A stretch of DNA of 27,625 nt, taken from contig CALFTM010000097.1 of the NCBI GenBank assembly GCA_937916355.1, positions 1-27,625 on the forward strand, given 5' to 3'. The notes under the pieces were generated by a model. The model did no database searches, was not told the DNA's origin, and was given only the letters and a program-made list of their open reading frames with translations. Of this stretch, positions 6,714 to 15,647 are shown piece after piece; the stretch's first letter is position 1, and each line of letters opens with the position of its first letter. The stretch is from an uncultured Bacteroidales bacterium (lineage in GTDB: Bacteria; Bacteroidota; Bacteroidia; Bacteroidales; Paludibacteraceae). The position numbers and the translations under genes were made by a program.

Positions 6714-9488
6714 ATGGAAAATGGTTTGTTTCAAGAGAAAAAGCTTTTTTTAATTGATGCTTATGCGTTGATTTATCGTGCGTATTATGCTTTCATTAAA
6801 AGTCCGCGAATCAGTTCAAAAGGTGTTAATACTTCTGCGGTTTTAGGTTTCGTGAACACCCTTGAGGATGTGTTGAAAAACTGTAACCCTACCCATATTG
6901 GTGTGGCTTTTGATCCATCATCTCCGACATTTCGTCATGAGATTTATTCTGATTATAAAGCACAAAGACAGATTACACCTGAAGATATAAAACTCTCTAT
7001 TCCAGTTATTAAGGAGATAATTTCAGCTTACAACATTCCTATTATAGAGGTGGAAGGATTTGAGGCTGATGATGTGATTGGAACTCTTTCTCATATAGCG
7101 GCAGACAAAGGTTTTCAGGTTTTTATGCTTACACCAGATAAGGATTATGCTCAGTTGGTGAAGGAGAATGTCTTCATGTATCGTCCTCGTCATGGAGGAG
7201 GATATGAAACCATGGGTATCGAAGAGGTAAAATCAAAGTGGGGTGTAGAGTCGACCGAGCAGATTATTGATTTGTTAGGTTTACAGGGAGATTCTTCAGA
7301 TAATATTCCGGGTTGTCCGGGAGTAGGGGAGAAGACTGCCTTAAAATTGTTGAATGATTTTGGTTCGATAGACAAACTTTTAGAATCTACTTCTTTGTTA
7401 AAAGGTGCTTTAAAAAATAAGGTGGAGCAAAATGTAGAAAATATAAAATTGTCAAAATACTTAGCGACCATCCGTTTGGATGTTCCTATCCAATTTGATG
7501 AGGAAAAATTTTTGATTGAAAAACCGAATCTTGAAAAATTGCTTCCAATCTTCCGTGAGCTTGAATTTAAAAATTTGCTTTCAAAATATTCTTTTTCTGA
7601 AAAATCAGGGGCAGTTCAACTCTCTCTCTTTGATTTAAACACCAGCGATAGTACTGAAGAAAATAAATATTCGATTCTCAGCGAGTTAAATTTAAGTGAG
7701 GTTAATTATAAACTAATTGAAAATCAAGAAGATATAAATGAAATTATACCATTTTTCGAGGGTCAGGATTTTTTCTGTTTTGACACAGAAACTACTGGAA
7801 TTTCACCTTTTTCCGATTCTCTTGTAGGAATTTCGTTATCTTTCAAAGAAAATGAGGCTTTTTTCATTTACTTACCGTCCGAACGTTCTAAAGCTCTTGA
7901 GTGGATAAATATTTTAAAACCTTATTTTGAAAATCCTAATATTAAAAAAATTGGTCACAATATAAAATTTGATATTCTCTTTTTAAGTTCGTATGGGGTA
8001 GAGGTGAAGGGAGAAATTTTTGATACGATGATTGCCCATTATTTAATTCAACCCGAATTAAAACATAACATGGACTATCTTGCTGAAATTTATCTCAATT
8101 ATAAAACCATCACATACGAAGAATTATGTGGACCGAAAGGAAAAAGCCAGATATCCATAAGAGAGGTAGATCATAAAAAACTTTCTGATTATGCATGTGA
8201 AGATGCAGATATTACTTTAAAATTGAAAAATCACATAGAACCGTTAATTAAAGAAAATGAATTAGAATTTTTATTCTATGAAGTTGAGATGCCATTAGTC
8301 TATGTTTTATGTGGTATGGAAAAGAGTGGTGTAAGAATTGATGTTGAAGCTTTACATAAATTATCTGTTGATTTTACAAAAAAATTGGCAGAGATAGAAG
8401 ACTCGGTATTTAAGTTGGTTGATTGTAATTTTAATTTAAGTTCTCCAAAACAAGTAGGGGAGATTATTTTTGAGAAATTACAAATTGTAGAGAATGCAAA
8501 AAAAACAAAGACTGGTCAATATTCTACTTCTGAAGAAGTTTTAGAATCATTAAGAGGAAAGCATGAAGTGATCGACTTGATTTTGGAATATCGTGGAATC
8601 AAAAAATTACTTTCAACTTATGTGGATAGTCTGCCAACTTTGATAAATTCAAAGAGTGGAAAAATTCATACAAGTTTTAATCAAACGATTACTGCAACTG
8701 GTCGATTAAGTTCAAGCAATCCAAATCTTCAAAATATTCCTATTAGGGATGATTATGGAAAAGAGATTAGAAAAGCTTTTATTGCTGATAAAGATTGTTA
8801 TTTACTTGCTGCCGATTATTCTCAAATTGAGTTGAGGTTGTTAGCACATTTCAGCAATGATGCTCAAATGGTATCAGACTTTAATTCTGGTATTGATATT
8901 CATTCTTCTACTGCTTCTAAAATTTTTAAAGTAGATTTATCGGAAGTCACATCGGATATGAGAAGAAAAGCTAAGACTGCAAATTTTGGAATTATTTATG
9001 GAATTTCAGCTTTTGGTCTGGCAGAAAGATTAAACATATCCAGAAAAGAATCTAAAGAGTTGATTGATCAGTATTACGAAAATTATCCAACGATAAAATC
9101 GTATATGGATCGTACCATTGAAGATGCTCAAAAAAATGGATATGTAAAAACGCTTTATAATAGAAAAAGATATTTACCAGATATAAATTCTAAAAATGCA
9201 ACAGTTAGAAATTTTGCTATAAGGAATGCTATCAATGCTCCTATTCAGGGAACGGCTGCGGATATAATTAAAATTGCTATGGTAAAAATTTTTAATATAC
9301 TTGAAGAGAAAAAATTTAAAACAAAAATGATTTTGCAAATTCATGATGAATTGATATTTAATGTTCCCGAAGAAGAATATGATGAAGTATATGAAATTAT
9401 TAAATCAGAAATGGAAAAATGTTGTAAATTATGTATTCCTTTAGATGTTGAAGCTAACAAAGGTCTTAATTGGTTAGAAGCTCATTAA
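6714..9488 (+). CDS. polA: DNA polymerase I
   Basis: PolA fills gaps in excision repair and removes RNA primers of Okazaki fragments. The 924-residue protein has three complete domains. The 5'-3' FEN-type nuclease lies at about 1-290 (LIDAYALIYRAYYAF, EVEGFEADDVIGTL, GLQGDSSDNIPGCPGVGEKT). The 3'-5' proofreading exonuclease at about 340-530 keeps its acidic residues (FDTETTG, NIKFDIL, YACEDADITL). The polymerase domain at about 560-924 has DYSQIELRLLAH, the O-helix RRKAKTANFGIIYG with the Phe that excludes dideoxynucleotides, and QIHDELIFNVP. All three activities therefore appear intact. The 3' half is strikingly AT-rich (the 60 bases from 9301 have 11 G+C). The gene ends in a terminator that contains a parS-like core. 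Confidence 0.98.
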   Translation: MENGLFQEKKLFLIDAYALIYRAYYAFIKSPRISSKGVNTSAVLGFVNTLEDVLKNCNPTHIGVAFDPSSPTFRHEIYSDYKAQRQITPEDIKLSIPVIKEIISAYNIPIIEVEGFEADDVIGTLSHIAADKGFQVFMLTPDKDYAQLVKENVFMYRPRHGGGYETMGIEEVKSKWGVESTEQIIDLLGLQGDSSDNIPGCPGVGEKTALKLLNDFGSIDKLLESTSLLKGALKNKVEQNVENIKLSKYLATIRLDVPIQFDEEKFLIEKPNLEKLLPIFRELEFKNLLSKYSFSEKSGAVQLSLFDLNTSDSTEENKYSILSELNLSEVNYKLIENQEDINEIIPFFEGQDFFCFDTETTGISPFSDSLVGISLSFKENEAFFIYLPSERSKALEWINILKPYFENPNIKKIGHNIKFDILFLSSYGVEVKGEIFDTMIAHYLIQPELKHNMDYLAEIYLNYKTITYEELCGPKGKSQISIREVDHKKLSDYACEDADITLKLKNHIEPLIKENELEFLFYEVEMPLVYVLCGMEKSGVRIDVEALHKLSVDFTKKLAEIEDSVFKLVDCNFNLSSPKQVGEIIFEKLQIVENAKKTKTGQYSTSEEVLESLRGKHEVIDLILEYRGIKKLLSTYVDSLPTLINSKSGKIHTSFNQTITATGRLSSSNPNLQNIPIRDDYGKEIRKAFIADKDCYLLAADYSQIELRLLAHFSNDAQMVSDFNSGIDIHSSTASKIFKVDLSEVTSDMRRKAKTANFGIIYGISAFGLAERLNISRKESKELIDQYYENYPTIKSYMDRTIEDAQKNGYVKTLYNRKRYLPDINSKNATVRNFAIRNAINAPIQGTAADIIKIAMVKIFNILEEKKFKTKMILQIHDELIFNVPEEEYDEVYEIIKSEMEKCCKLCIPLDVEANKGLNWLEAH

Positions 9489-9490
9489 AT

Positions 9491-9526
9491 AAAAATAATC
9501 CGTTCCACGTGGAACGGATTATTTTT
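9491..9526 (+). terminator. polA terminator with a parS-like core
   Basis: This is a perfect 36-bp palindrome followed by a T-run, just after the polA stop. Its centre, CGTTCCACGTGGAACG (9501-9516), matches the parS consensus TGTTnCACGTGnAACA at all but the two outermost bases. The sequence can act as an RNA terminator and possibly as a weak ParB site. Confidence 0.8.
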
Positions 9527-9552
9527 TATGTATAAGATTTTTTTAAATATAA

Positions 9553-9568
9553 TGTTTCACGTGGAACA
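9553..9568. promoter_or_regulatory. parS centromere site 1
   Basis: TGTTTCACGTGGAACA is an exact match to the universal parS site bound by chromosomal ParB (the reverse complement is the well-known Bacillus form). It lies between polA and dusB, six bases past the dusB stop. ParB loads here to organise and segregate the origin region. Confidence 0.85.
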
Positions 9569-9573
9569 TAATA

Positions 9574-10560
9574 CTATTCTAAATTAAATTTACTTTGTAT
9601 AGAGTCTATAATTTCAAATAGTTCGTCTTTTGTGTTGGCTCGTAGCATATTTATTTTGGTCTGTTTAAAATTATCTATATTTTTAAAAATAGGGGAGGCT
9701 GCTATATGTCTTCTTGAATGTAGAATACCTTTAGTTTCTCCAATCCAGTCTATATTTCTATTGATGTAATCTTTTAAAATATTTAAGTAATATTCAAATT
9801 TTCTTTTTTCTTGTAGTTTTCCATTTTCTAAATAGTATTTTATTTCTTCGAATATCCATGGTCTGCCGATTGTACCTCTTCCTATCATAACAGCGTCGAC
9901 TCCATATTTATCAAAACACTCTTTAGCTCTTTCTGGAGTAGTTACATCACCATTTCCTATAATTGGAATTTTTATTCTTTGGTTATTTTTTACCTCTCCT
10001 ATTAAAGTCCAGTCTGCCTCCCCAGTATACATTTGAGCTCTTGTTCTGCCGTGGATAGCCAATGCTTGCGCACCACAATCTTGAATTTGCTCTGCAAGGG
10101 TGGTGATAATTTTATTTTCATTATCCCATCCTAATCTGGTTTTAACTGTTACAGGTTTTTTAACTGCTTTAACTACTGCAGAAATGATTTCGAGCATTTT
10201 AGGAATATCTCTTAATAATCCTGCGCCACCACCTTTTCCTGCTACTTTTTTAACCGGACATCCAAAATTTAAGTCTATAATATCAGGATTTGCCTCTTCT
10301 GCAATGATTGCGGCATCTCTGATGGGTTCTGGTTCTCTCCCGTAGATTTGAATTGCTACTGGTCTCTCCTTATTGTCAATATTCATTTTTCGCGTGCTGT
10401 TCTCTATGTTTCTAATAAGAGCATCAGCTGAAATAAATTCGGAATAGACCATATCTGCACCAAATTCCTTACAGAGAGTTCTAAAAGAAATATCTGTAAC
10501 ATCTTCCATCGGTGCGAGGAATAGGGGATATTTAGAAAATTCTATATTACCTATTTTCAT
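9574..10560 (-). CDS. dusB: tRNA-dihydrouridine synthase
   Basis: This flavoenzyme reduces uridine to dihydrouridine in the D-loop of tRNAs. The 328-residue protein has the FMN barrel motifs LAPMEDVTD (15-23), the catalytic cysteine C101 in DLNFGCPVKKVAGKGGGAGLL (here split as NFGCPVKKVAGKGGG), the GRTRAQMYTGEADW phosphate region, IPIIGNGDV and MIGRGTIGRPWIF. The pattern is that of the NifR3/DusB group. It lies 33 bases downstream of the U32 gene on the same strand, and the gap holds a parS site; another parS lies just beyond its stop. Confidence 0.93.
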   Translation of the reverse strand: MKIGNIEFSKYPLFLAPMEDVTDISFRTLCKEFGADMVYSEFISADALIRNIENSTRKMNIDNKERPVAIQIYGREPEPIRDAAIIAEEANPDIIDLNFGCPVKKVAGKGGGAGLLRDIPKMLEIISAVVKAVKKPVTVKTRLGWDNENKIITTLAEQIQDCGAQALAIHGRTRAQMYTGEADWTLIGEVKNNQRIKIPIIGNGDVTTPERAKECFDKYGVDAVMIGRGTIGRPWIFEEIKYYLENGKLQEKRKFEYYLNILKDYINRNIDWIGETKGILHSRRHIAASPIFKNIDNFKQTKINMLRANTKDELFEIIDSIQSKFNLE

Positions 10561-10569
10561 ATTTTACGA

Positions 10570-10585
10570 TGTTTCACGTGGAACA
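10570..10585. promoter_or_regulatory. parS centromere site 2
   Basis: This is a second exact TGTTTCACGTGGAACA, in the 33-base gap between the U32 gene and dusB. It is 1017 bases from site 1 and in the same orientation. Confidence 0.85.
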
Positions 10586-10593
10586 TTATTTAT

Positions 10594-11862
10594 TTATTGG
10601 TTATTTGGAACTTCTGAAGCATCAACTATTTTATATAGTTTGTCTGATGGTCTAATTTTTTCTGATACTTTAATAGAGAATAATTCGCCTCTTTCACATT
10701 TCTCTGAAGGTTTGCAATCTACTTGTATCTCTTCTGCTTTTAGTTCGATTACTCCTGTAGTTGGTCCTGTGATGATTAAATCGTCTCCTATCTTAACTCC
10801 GTATTTTGTTTCTACTAAAAATTCTGCCACACCTAATTTAGAATAATATTTCATTCCTTTTCCTACGTATACTTTTCTCTTTGTGGCTTCTGAACCATAA
10901 GTAGAACTCCATTCTCCTAATCTTTGTCCTAAATAGTATCCATTCCAAAAACCTCTGTTGAATACGGTTTTTAAACGCTCGTCCCAACCATTGATTTTCT
11001 CTTCGGAAAAGTCTCCTTGCATGTATGAGTGTATTGCTTCGTTGTAGCAACCAACCACTGTCTTTACATATTCTGGTCCTCTTGCTCGACCCTCTATTTT
11101 AAATACTCTTACACCTGCGTCAATCATCTTATTCAGAAAATGGATCGTTTTTAGGTCTTTCGGTGACATCAAGTATTGATTGTCTACTTTTATCTCAATG
11201 TCCCTTTCATCGTCTATCAGTCTGTAACCATGTCTGCAAACTTGATAACAAGCTCCTCTATTGGCAGAAGCGTTCAGTTCATGAAGACTTAAATAGCATT
11301 TTCCTGAAACGGCCATACATAACGCTCCATGGCAGAACATCTCTATTTTTATCAATTCTCCGTTGGGACCGCATATTTTTTCCTCTTGTATCGCTTTCCA
11401 AATCTGTGCGACCTGCTCCATGTTGCATTCTCTTGCCAATACAACCACATCAGCGTATCTCGCATAGAATTTTAATGCTTCTACATTCGCTATGTTCAAT
11501 TGGGTGGAGAGGTGTACTTCTACACCTTTTTCAAATGCGTATAACATCACTGCTACGTCCGCTGCTATGATCGCACTTACGTTTACCTCCTTGGCAGTAT
11601 CTACGATCTCGTGCATCAATTCAATGTCATCGTTATATATGACGGTGTTGACAGTCAGGTAACTTTTCACGTTATTCTCCTGACAAATTTTTACTATTTT
11701 CCTTAAATCTTCGGTACTGAAATTGCTTGCCGAACGTGAACGCATATTGAGTTTGTCAATACCAAAATAGACAGAATTTGCACCCGCTTGAATGGCTGCC
11801 ATCAAACTTTCGTAAGAACCTACGGGTGCCATTATTTCAAAATCTTCTCTTTTATAGCTCAT
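10594..11862 (-). CDS. U32 family protein, TrhP (YegQ)-like
   Basis: The 422-residue protein belongs to peptidase family U32. Members studied recently act in RNA modification: TrhP in 5-hydroxyuridine formation at tRNA position 34, RlhA on 23S rRNA. It has the family signature FCHGALCMAVSGKCYLS (176-192) and conserved cysteines at 177, 182, 189, 205 and 209, expected for an Fe-S cluster, then FKIEGRARGPEYVKTVV. An N-terminal barrel (EIMAPVGSYESLMAAIQAGA) is followed by a U32 C-terminal beta domain from about 335. The length fits TrhP better than the ~800-residue RlhA-like forms. It has its own promoter and probably transcribes into dusB, another tRNA-modifying gene, which supports an RNA role over protease activity. 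Confidence 0.85.
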   Translation of the reverse strand: MSYKREDFEIMAPVGSYESLMAAIQAGANSVYFGIDKLNMRSRSASNFSTEDLRKIVKICQENNVKSYLTVNTVIYNDDIELMHEIVDTAKEVNVSAIIAADVAVMLYAFEKGVEVHLSTQLNIANVEALKFYARYADVVVLARECNMEQVAQIWKAIQEEKICGPNGELIKIEMFCHGALCMAVSGKCYLSLHELNASANRGACYQVCRHGYRLIDDERDIEIKVDNQYLMSPKDLKTIHFLNKMIDAGVRVFKIEGRARGPEYVKTVVGCYNEAIHSYMQGDFSEEKINGWDERLKTVFNRGFWNGYYLGQRLGEWSSTYGSEATKRKVYVGKGMKYYSKLGVAEFLVETKYGVKIGDDLIITGPTTGVIELKAEEIQVDCKPSEKCERGELFSIKVSEKIRPSDKLYKIVDASEVPNNQ

Positions 11863-11907
11863 AATTATTATATAATTTAGTAGGGTATTGAATACTATTT
11901 ATCATTA

Positions 11908-11938
11908 CAAAGGTAATTTTAAATTTAAAATTTTTCAA
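11908..11938 (-). promoter_or_regulatory. Promoter of the U32-dusB unit
   Basis: TACCTTTG (11908-11915) on the minus strand fits TAnnTTTG and a TTG (11936-11938) lies 20 bases upstream, the best -33/-7 pair in the window along with that of nadB. The leader would be about 40 bases. It sits just past the dtd stop, separating the U32-dusB unit from the operon upstream. Confidence 0.7.
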
Positions 11939-11940
11939 TT

Positions 11941-12393
11941 CTATTCTTTGTTTTTAGAATCAATCCATATTGTTGTAGGACCATCATTAAGAAGTTCTAC
12001 TTTCATGTCTGCACCAAATTCTCCAGTCTTAACTTCTTTTCCTAATGCCATACTCAACTTTTTACAAAATTTCTCATACATCGGAATTGCATAATCTGGT
12101 TTTGATGCTTTAATGTAAGAGGGTCTATTTCCTTTTTTTGTAAGGGCATGAAGCGTGAATTGACTTACAACCAGTATGTCTCCATCCATATCCATGACGG
12201 ATTTATTCATTACACCGTTTTGATCTTCAAATATTCTTATATTTACAATCTTATTTGATAGCCATTCTATGTCTTCTTCTATGTCTCTGTCTTCTATTCC
12301 AACAAAGACTAAAAGTCCTTTACCTATTTCGGATTTGATCTTATTGTCTATCGTTACAGATGCGTGAGTAACTTTCTGAATTAAAATTCTCAT
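11941..12393 (-). CDS. dtd: D-aminoacyl-tRNA deacylase
   Basis: Dtd hydrolyses D-amino acids and glycine mischarged on tRNA. The 150-residue protein matches the family length. It shows the start MRILIQKVTHASVTI, the catalytic motif SQFTL (77-81) and the cross-subunit Gly-cisPro motif in NDGPTT (136-141). It lies five bases downstream of the GT-C gene, as the last member of the mnmG-uvrC group. Confidence 0.95.
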   Translation of the reverse strand: MRILIQKVTHASVTIDNKIKSEIGKGLLVFVGIEDRDIEEDIEWLSNKIVNIRIFEDQNGVMNKSVMDMDGDILVVSQFTLHALTKKGNRPSYIKASKPDYAIPMYEKFCKKLSMALGKEVKTGEFGADMKVELLNDGPTTIWIDSKNKE

Positions 12394-12398
12394 ATTTT

Positions 12399-13829
12399 CT
12401 ATTTTGTTAGTATTTTAATGAAAATTCCGTTTTTACTAAATTGTTTTACCTCTTTAAATTGACTGTTCAAATGGTCAATTTTTTCATCACTCTCATTGCA
12501 TATATTGCTATATATATAAAATTTTTTTTCATTTTCATTATTTTCTATTATCCTTTCTTCTTTGATTAGGTCTATATACTCCTGATTCCCATAAATGCAA
12601 AATCCAGATGTAATATCTGAATATTTTATATTTTTTTCTTTCATATATTCAAAACATTCATTTCTAAGTTCGTAAAAACTTAGATGTTTTAATGTACAAT
12701 CCCAGTTCATTGCTATTTTTTCTGGATATAACCAAAAACTTCCGCTGAACAGTGTAATAAATATAATGGTCATTGTAATTTTATAAATTTTTTTGTTGTA
12801 GTTATCATACAATATTTTGCTTACGATAACTGATAATAGAACAAATTGTGTGATGAAATATCTTGTTCCAAATGGATTTGTGATAGGTAAAGTAACCAAA
12901 GAAAATGAAATTTGGAGAAGTATGTAACAAAGCCATAGTGGTTTGGTTTCATCGGAAATTAGACTTCTAAAACCATATCTCAATGTTGTGTATATTAAGA
13001 AAAACCATAAAATAAATCTTCCGAAATCAATGTTTTTCCATATTAAGACTATGACGTTTTTAATGAATTGATGTAAGTTTACTATATCTCCTGTTCCTGC
13101 CCATGCATTATTTTCACTTGTAAAAAACCATCCTGTGTTTTTTAGTCTCAATATGATAAATACAATTACCAATAGAATGGCTGGTAGTGTTGGTAATAAG
13201 TGTTTTAATAGATTTTTAATATTGTTATTTTCTTTGTTTTTCAAAATATGATTTAGAAAGTAAAATATCATTAGCGTTGCGGATATTATCATTCCTCTTC
13301 GTGTAATTAATAAACATATAAAACATAAAGAAATTAATTTTTTTTTATCCTTTATTATTTGGTTAATAGTTAAAAGTGAGAAAAATATTATGCAAACATC
13401 TGTACCCAAAAGAATTGTTTGAGTTAAAAAACTTGTGTCGGCTATGGTGATTAAGCATGATATTAAAATAGGTGTGAATAATCCCTTTTCATCGTAATTT
13501 TTGAATGTGTTTTTTATTAAAACTAAAACTTGATAAAAGCATCCAACTGTAAATGGAAGAAATGCCATGTGGGTAACGAATAGGTTTTTTCCAAATAAAG
13601 TCCATATTGTTGCCAAGTAAAAATGTATAATATGAGGATCTCCATTGTCATAAAATTTATCATAAACGAAATAGGATAGGTCGTTGTCATAAATTAAATG
13701 AGCTATTCGTGATAGACAGTTTATAGAGTCCCAAAAAAAAGTTGTATCGCTATATACCACCTTGAATATTATAGCAAAAATGATAACAATATAACCTTCT
13801 TTCAGTAATTTATCTTTTATAATGTTCAT
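12399..13829 (-). CDS. Multi-spanning membrane protein, GT-C glycosyltransferase-like
   Basis: The 476-residue protein has roughly ten hydrophobic segments between residues 12 and 365, then a soluble tail of about 110 residues. The first luminal loop contains FFWDSINCLSR and, later, DNGDPHIIHFY. Acidic residues in this loop followed by a conserved HP/HI region are typical of GT-C enzymes (PMT/ArnT group), which move a sugar from a polyprenyl-phosphate carrier onto lipid or protein at the outer face of the inner membrane. No specific family can be named. It is spaced 1 base from uvrC and 5 from dtd, so it is cotranscribed with them although functionally unrelated. It is very AT-rich (runs of AAT, ATA and AAA codons), which suggests it entered the operon later. 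Confidence 0.6.
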   Translation of the reverse strand: MNIIKDKLLKEGYIVIIFAIIFKVVYSDTTFFWDSINCLSRIAHLIYDNDLSYFVYDKFYDNGDPHIIHFYLATIWTLFGKNLFVTHMAFLPFTVGCFYQVLVLIKNTFKNYDEKGLFTPILISCLITIADTSFLTQTILLGTDVCIIFFSLLTINQIIKDKKKLISLCFICLLITRRGMIISATLMIFYFLNHILKNKENNNIKNLLKHLLPTLPAILLVIVFIILRLKNTGWFFTSENNAWAGTGDIVNLHQFIKNVIVLIWKNIDFGRFILWFFLIYTTLRYGFRSLISDETKPLWLCYILLQISFSLVTLPITNPFGTRYFITQFVLLSVIVSKILYDNYNKKIYKITMTIIFITLFSGSFWLYPEKIAMNWDCTLKHLSFYELRNECFEYMKEKNIKYSDITSGFCIYGNQEYIDLIKEERIIENNENEKKFYIYSNICNESDEKIDHLNSQFKEVKQFSKNGIFIKILTK

Positions 13830-13830
13830 T

Positions 13831-15645
13831 TTACACTTTTTCTTTTTTAAAATGTTTATATACTATTTCTGCCTTAGAAATTCCGATTTCATTGGATATT
13901 TCTTCTATTGTAAGTTCTTTTATACGTTTTACACTCTTAAATTTTTTCAAAAGTTTTTCTTGCGTCTTAGGTCCAATTCCTTTTATTTCCAATTCTGATT
14001 TAATCTGGTTTTTACTTCTTTTTTCTCGGTGGAATTTTATTGCGAAGCGATGTACCTCTTCTTGTATGGAGGCAAAAAAATGAAAGGTTTCATCGGAAGA
14101 ATCGAGTCCGATTACTTGTGGAGGAAAGCCGAAAAGAAGTTCTTTCGTACGGTGTTTTTCGTTTTTTGCCAATCCTGCAATTGCTATGTCGAGCTGAAGC
14201 TCGTCTTGTATGACCTGTCGAATCACCTCCATTTGTCCTATACCTCCATCTGCTATGATTAGTTGGGGTAGGGGAGACTCTTCTTCTTTCAGTCTGGTGT
14301 ATCGTCTGCGGACAACCTCCTTCATAGATGCGTAATCGTCTGGCCCGACTACTGTTTTTATATTATATTTTCTATAATCCTTTTTAGAAGGTTTACCCAT
14401 TTTAAATACTACGCAGGCCGCTACCGCATCAGTTCCTTGTATGTTTGAATTATCAAAACATTCGATTTGAACGGGTAATTTCTCTAATTTCAAAAGATTT
14501 TGAATGCTTTTCAAAAGTTTTGTGGCACGTTGTTCGGGGTTGAATTTCTCCATCTGTTTCATCCTGTCGAAACGGTATTGTTTGACATTTTGGATGGATA
14601 GATCTAATAATTTCTTTTTATCTCCTCTTTGTGGAATTGTAATTATCACATTATCAAGTTGATAGCCAATTTCAAAGGGAACAATGATTTCTCTGGAAGT
14701 ACTTTTGAATTTACTTCTTAGTTCGGTTATGGCACTTGCTAAAATATCCTCTTTTTGTTCTTCTGTCCTAATTTTGTATTCGACTGTGTAGGCTTGTGTT
14801 ATCGTACCGTTTGTAACCTTTAAAAAGTTGATGAAAGCGTCGTTTTCATCAATCTCTATGGCGAAGGAGTCTATGTTTGTAAGTGTTGGACTTACAATGG
14901 TGGAGCGTGAGTGGTATCGGCTTAGAATTTCAAGTTTTTCTTTGATGGCTTGAGCCTCTTCAAACTTCATCTTTTCAGCGAATTGAAGCATTTCCGTCTC
15001 CAATTTTTTCTCGATTTCTCCTATTTCACCTTTTAAAATCTGCTTTATCTCACTGATGTTTTTGTTGTATTCCTCTAAACTTTGTAGACCTTCGCAACAC
15101 CCTTTGCATTTTTTAATGTGGTATTGTAGGCAAACTTTGTACTTATTTTGTTGAATTACTTCTGGTGTGAGGTTGAGTTTGCAGTTTCTTATCGGGTATA
15201 GTTTTTCTATCAACTCCAAAATCGTATTCAATGCTGGAAGATAGGTATAAGGTCCGAAATATTTAGATCCATCTTTTACAATATTGCGTGTTTTAAAAAC
15301 TCTTGGAAAATATTCGTTTTTAATACAAATGGATGGATAGGTCTTATCGTCTTTCAGAAGTATGTTATAGCGCGGTTGATGTTTCTTTATCAGGCTATTT
15401 TCCAATAGGAGGGCATCTTGTTCGCTTTCAACAACGATGTATTTGATGTCGCAAATCTGTTTTACCAGAACCCTTGTTTTGGTGCTTTGTTGCTCTTTGT
15501 TGAAATAGGAGGAGACCCTTCGTTTTAGATTTTTAGCCTTTCCAACGTAGATAATCTCATCTTTTGCATTTAGATATTGGTACACTCCCGGTTTTTCCGG
15601 AAGTGAAAGCACAATCTGTTTCAAGTGAGTTATCTCTTTCTCCAT
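13831..15645 (-). CDS. uvrC: Excinuclease ABC subunit C
   Basis: UvrC makes both incisions around DNA lesions held by UvrB. The 604-residue protein has a GIY-YIG nuclease domain (GVYQY at 20-24, IIYVGKAKNLKRR at 31-43), a cysteine cluster near 145-180 (RNC, VCLQYHIKKCKGCC) that can hold an Fe-S cluster, and a UVR helix for UvrB contact (KMKFEEAQAIKEKLE, about 225-239). The RNase H-like nuclease domain follows (IECFDNSNIQG, LIIADGGIGQME, HREKR), and then tandem helix-hairpin-helix motifs (IKGIGPKTQEKLLKKF). All domains are complete. It lies two bases after mnmG. Confidence 0.97.
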   Translation of the reverse strand: MEKEITHLKQIVLSLPEKPGVYQYLNAKDEIIYVGKAKNLKRRVSSYFNKEQQSTKTRVLVKQICDIKYIVVESEQDALLLENSLIKKHQPRYNILLKDDKTYPSICIKNEYFPRVFKTRNIVKDGSKYFGPYTYLPALNTILELIEKLYPIRNCKLNLTPEVIQQNKYKVCLQYHIKKCKGCCEGLQSLEEYNKNISEIKQILKGEIGEIEKKLETEMLQFAEKMKFEEAQAIKEKLEILSRYHSRSTIVSPTLTNIDSFAIEIDENDAFINFLKVTNGTITQAYTVEYKIRTEEQKEDILASAITELRSKFKSTSREIIVPFEIGYQLDNVIITIPQRGDKKKLLDLSIQNVKQYRFDRMKQMEKFNPEQRATKLLKSIQNLLKLEKLPVQIECFDNSNIQGTDAVAACVVFKMGKPSKKDYRKYNIKTVVGPDDYASMKEVVRRRYTRLKEEESPLPQLIIADGGIGQMEVIRQVIQDELQLDIAIAGLAKNEKHRTKELLFGFPPQVIGLDSSDETFHFFASIQEEVHRFAIKFHREKRSKNQIKSELEIKGIGPKTQEKLLKKFKSVKRIKELTIEEISNEIGISKAEIVYKHFKKEKV

Positions 15646-15647
15646 CT

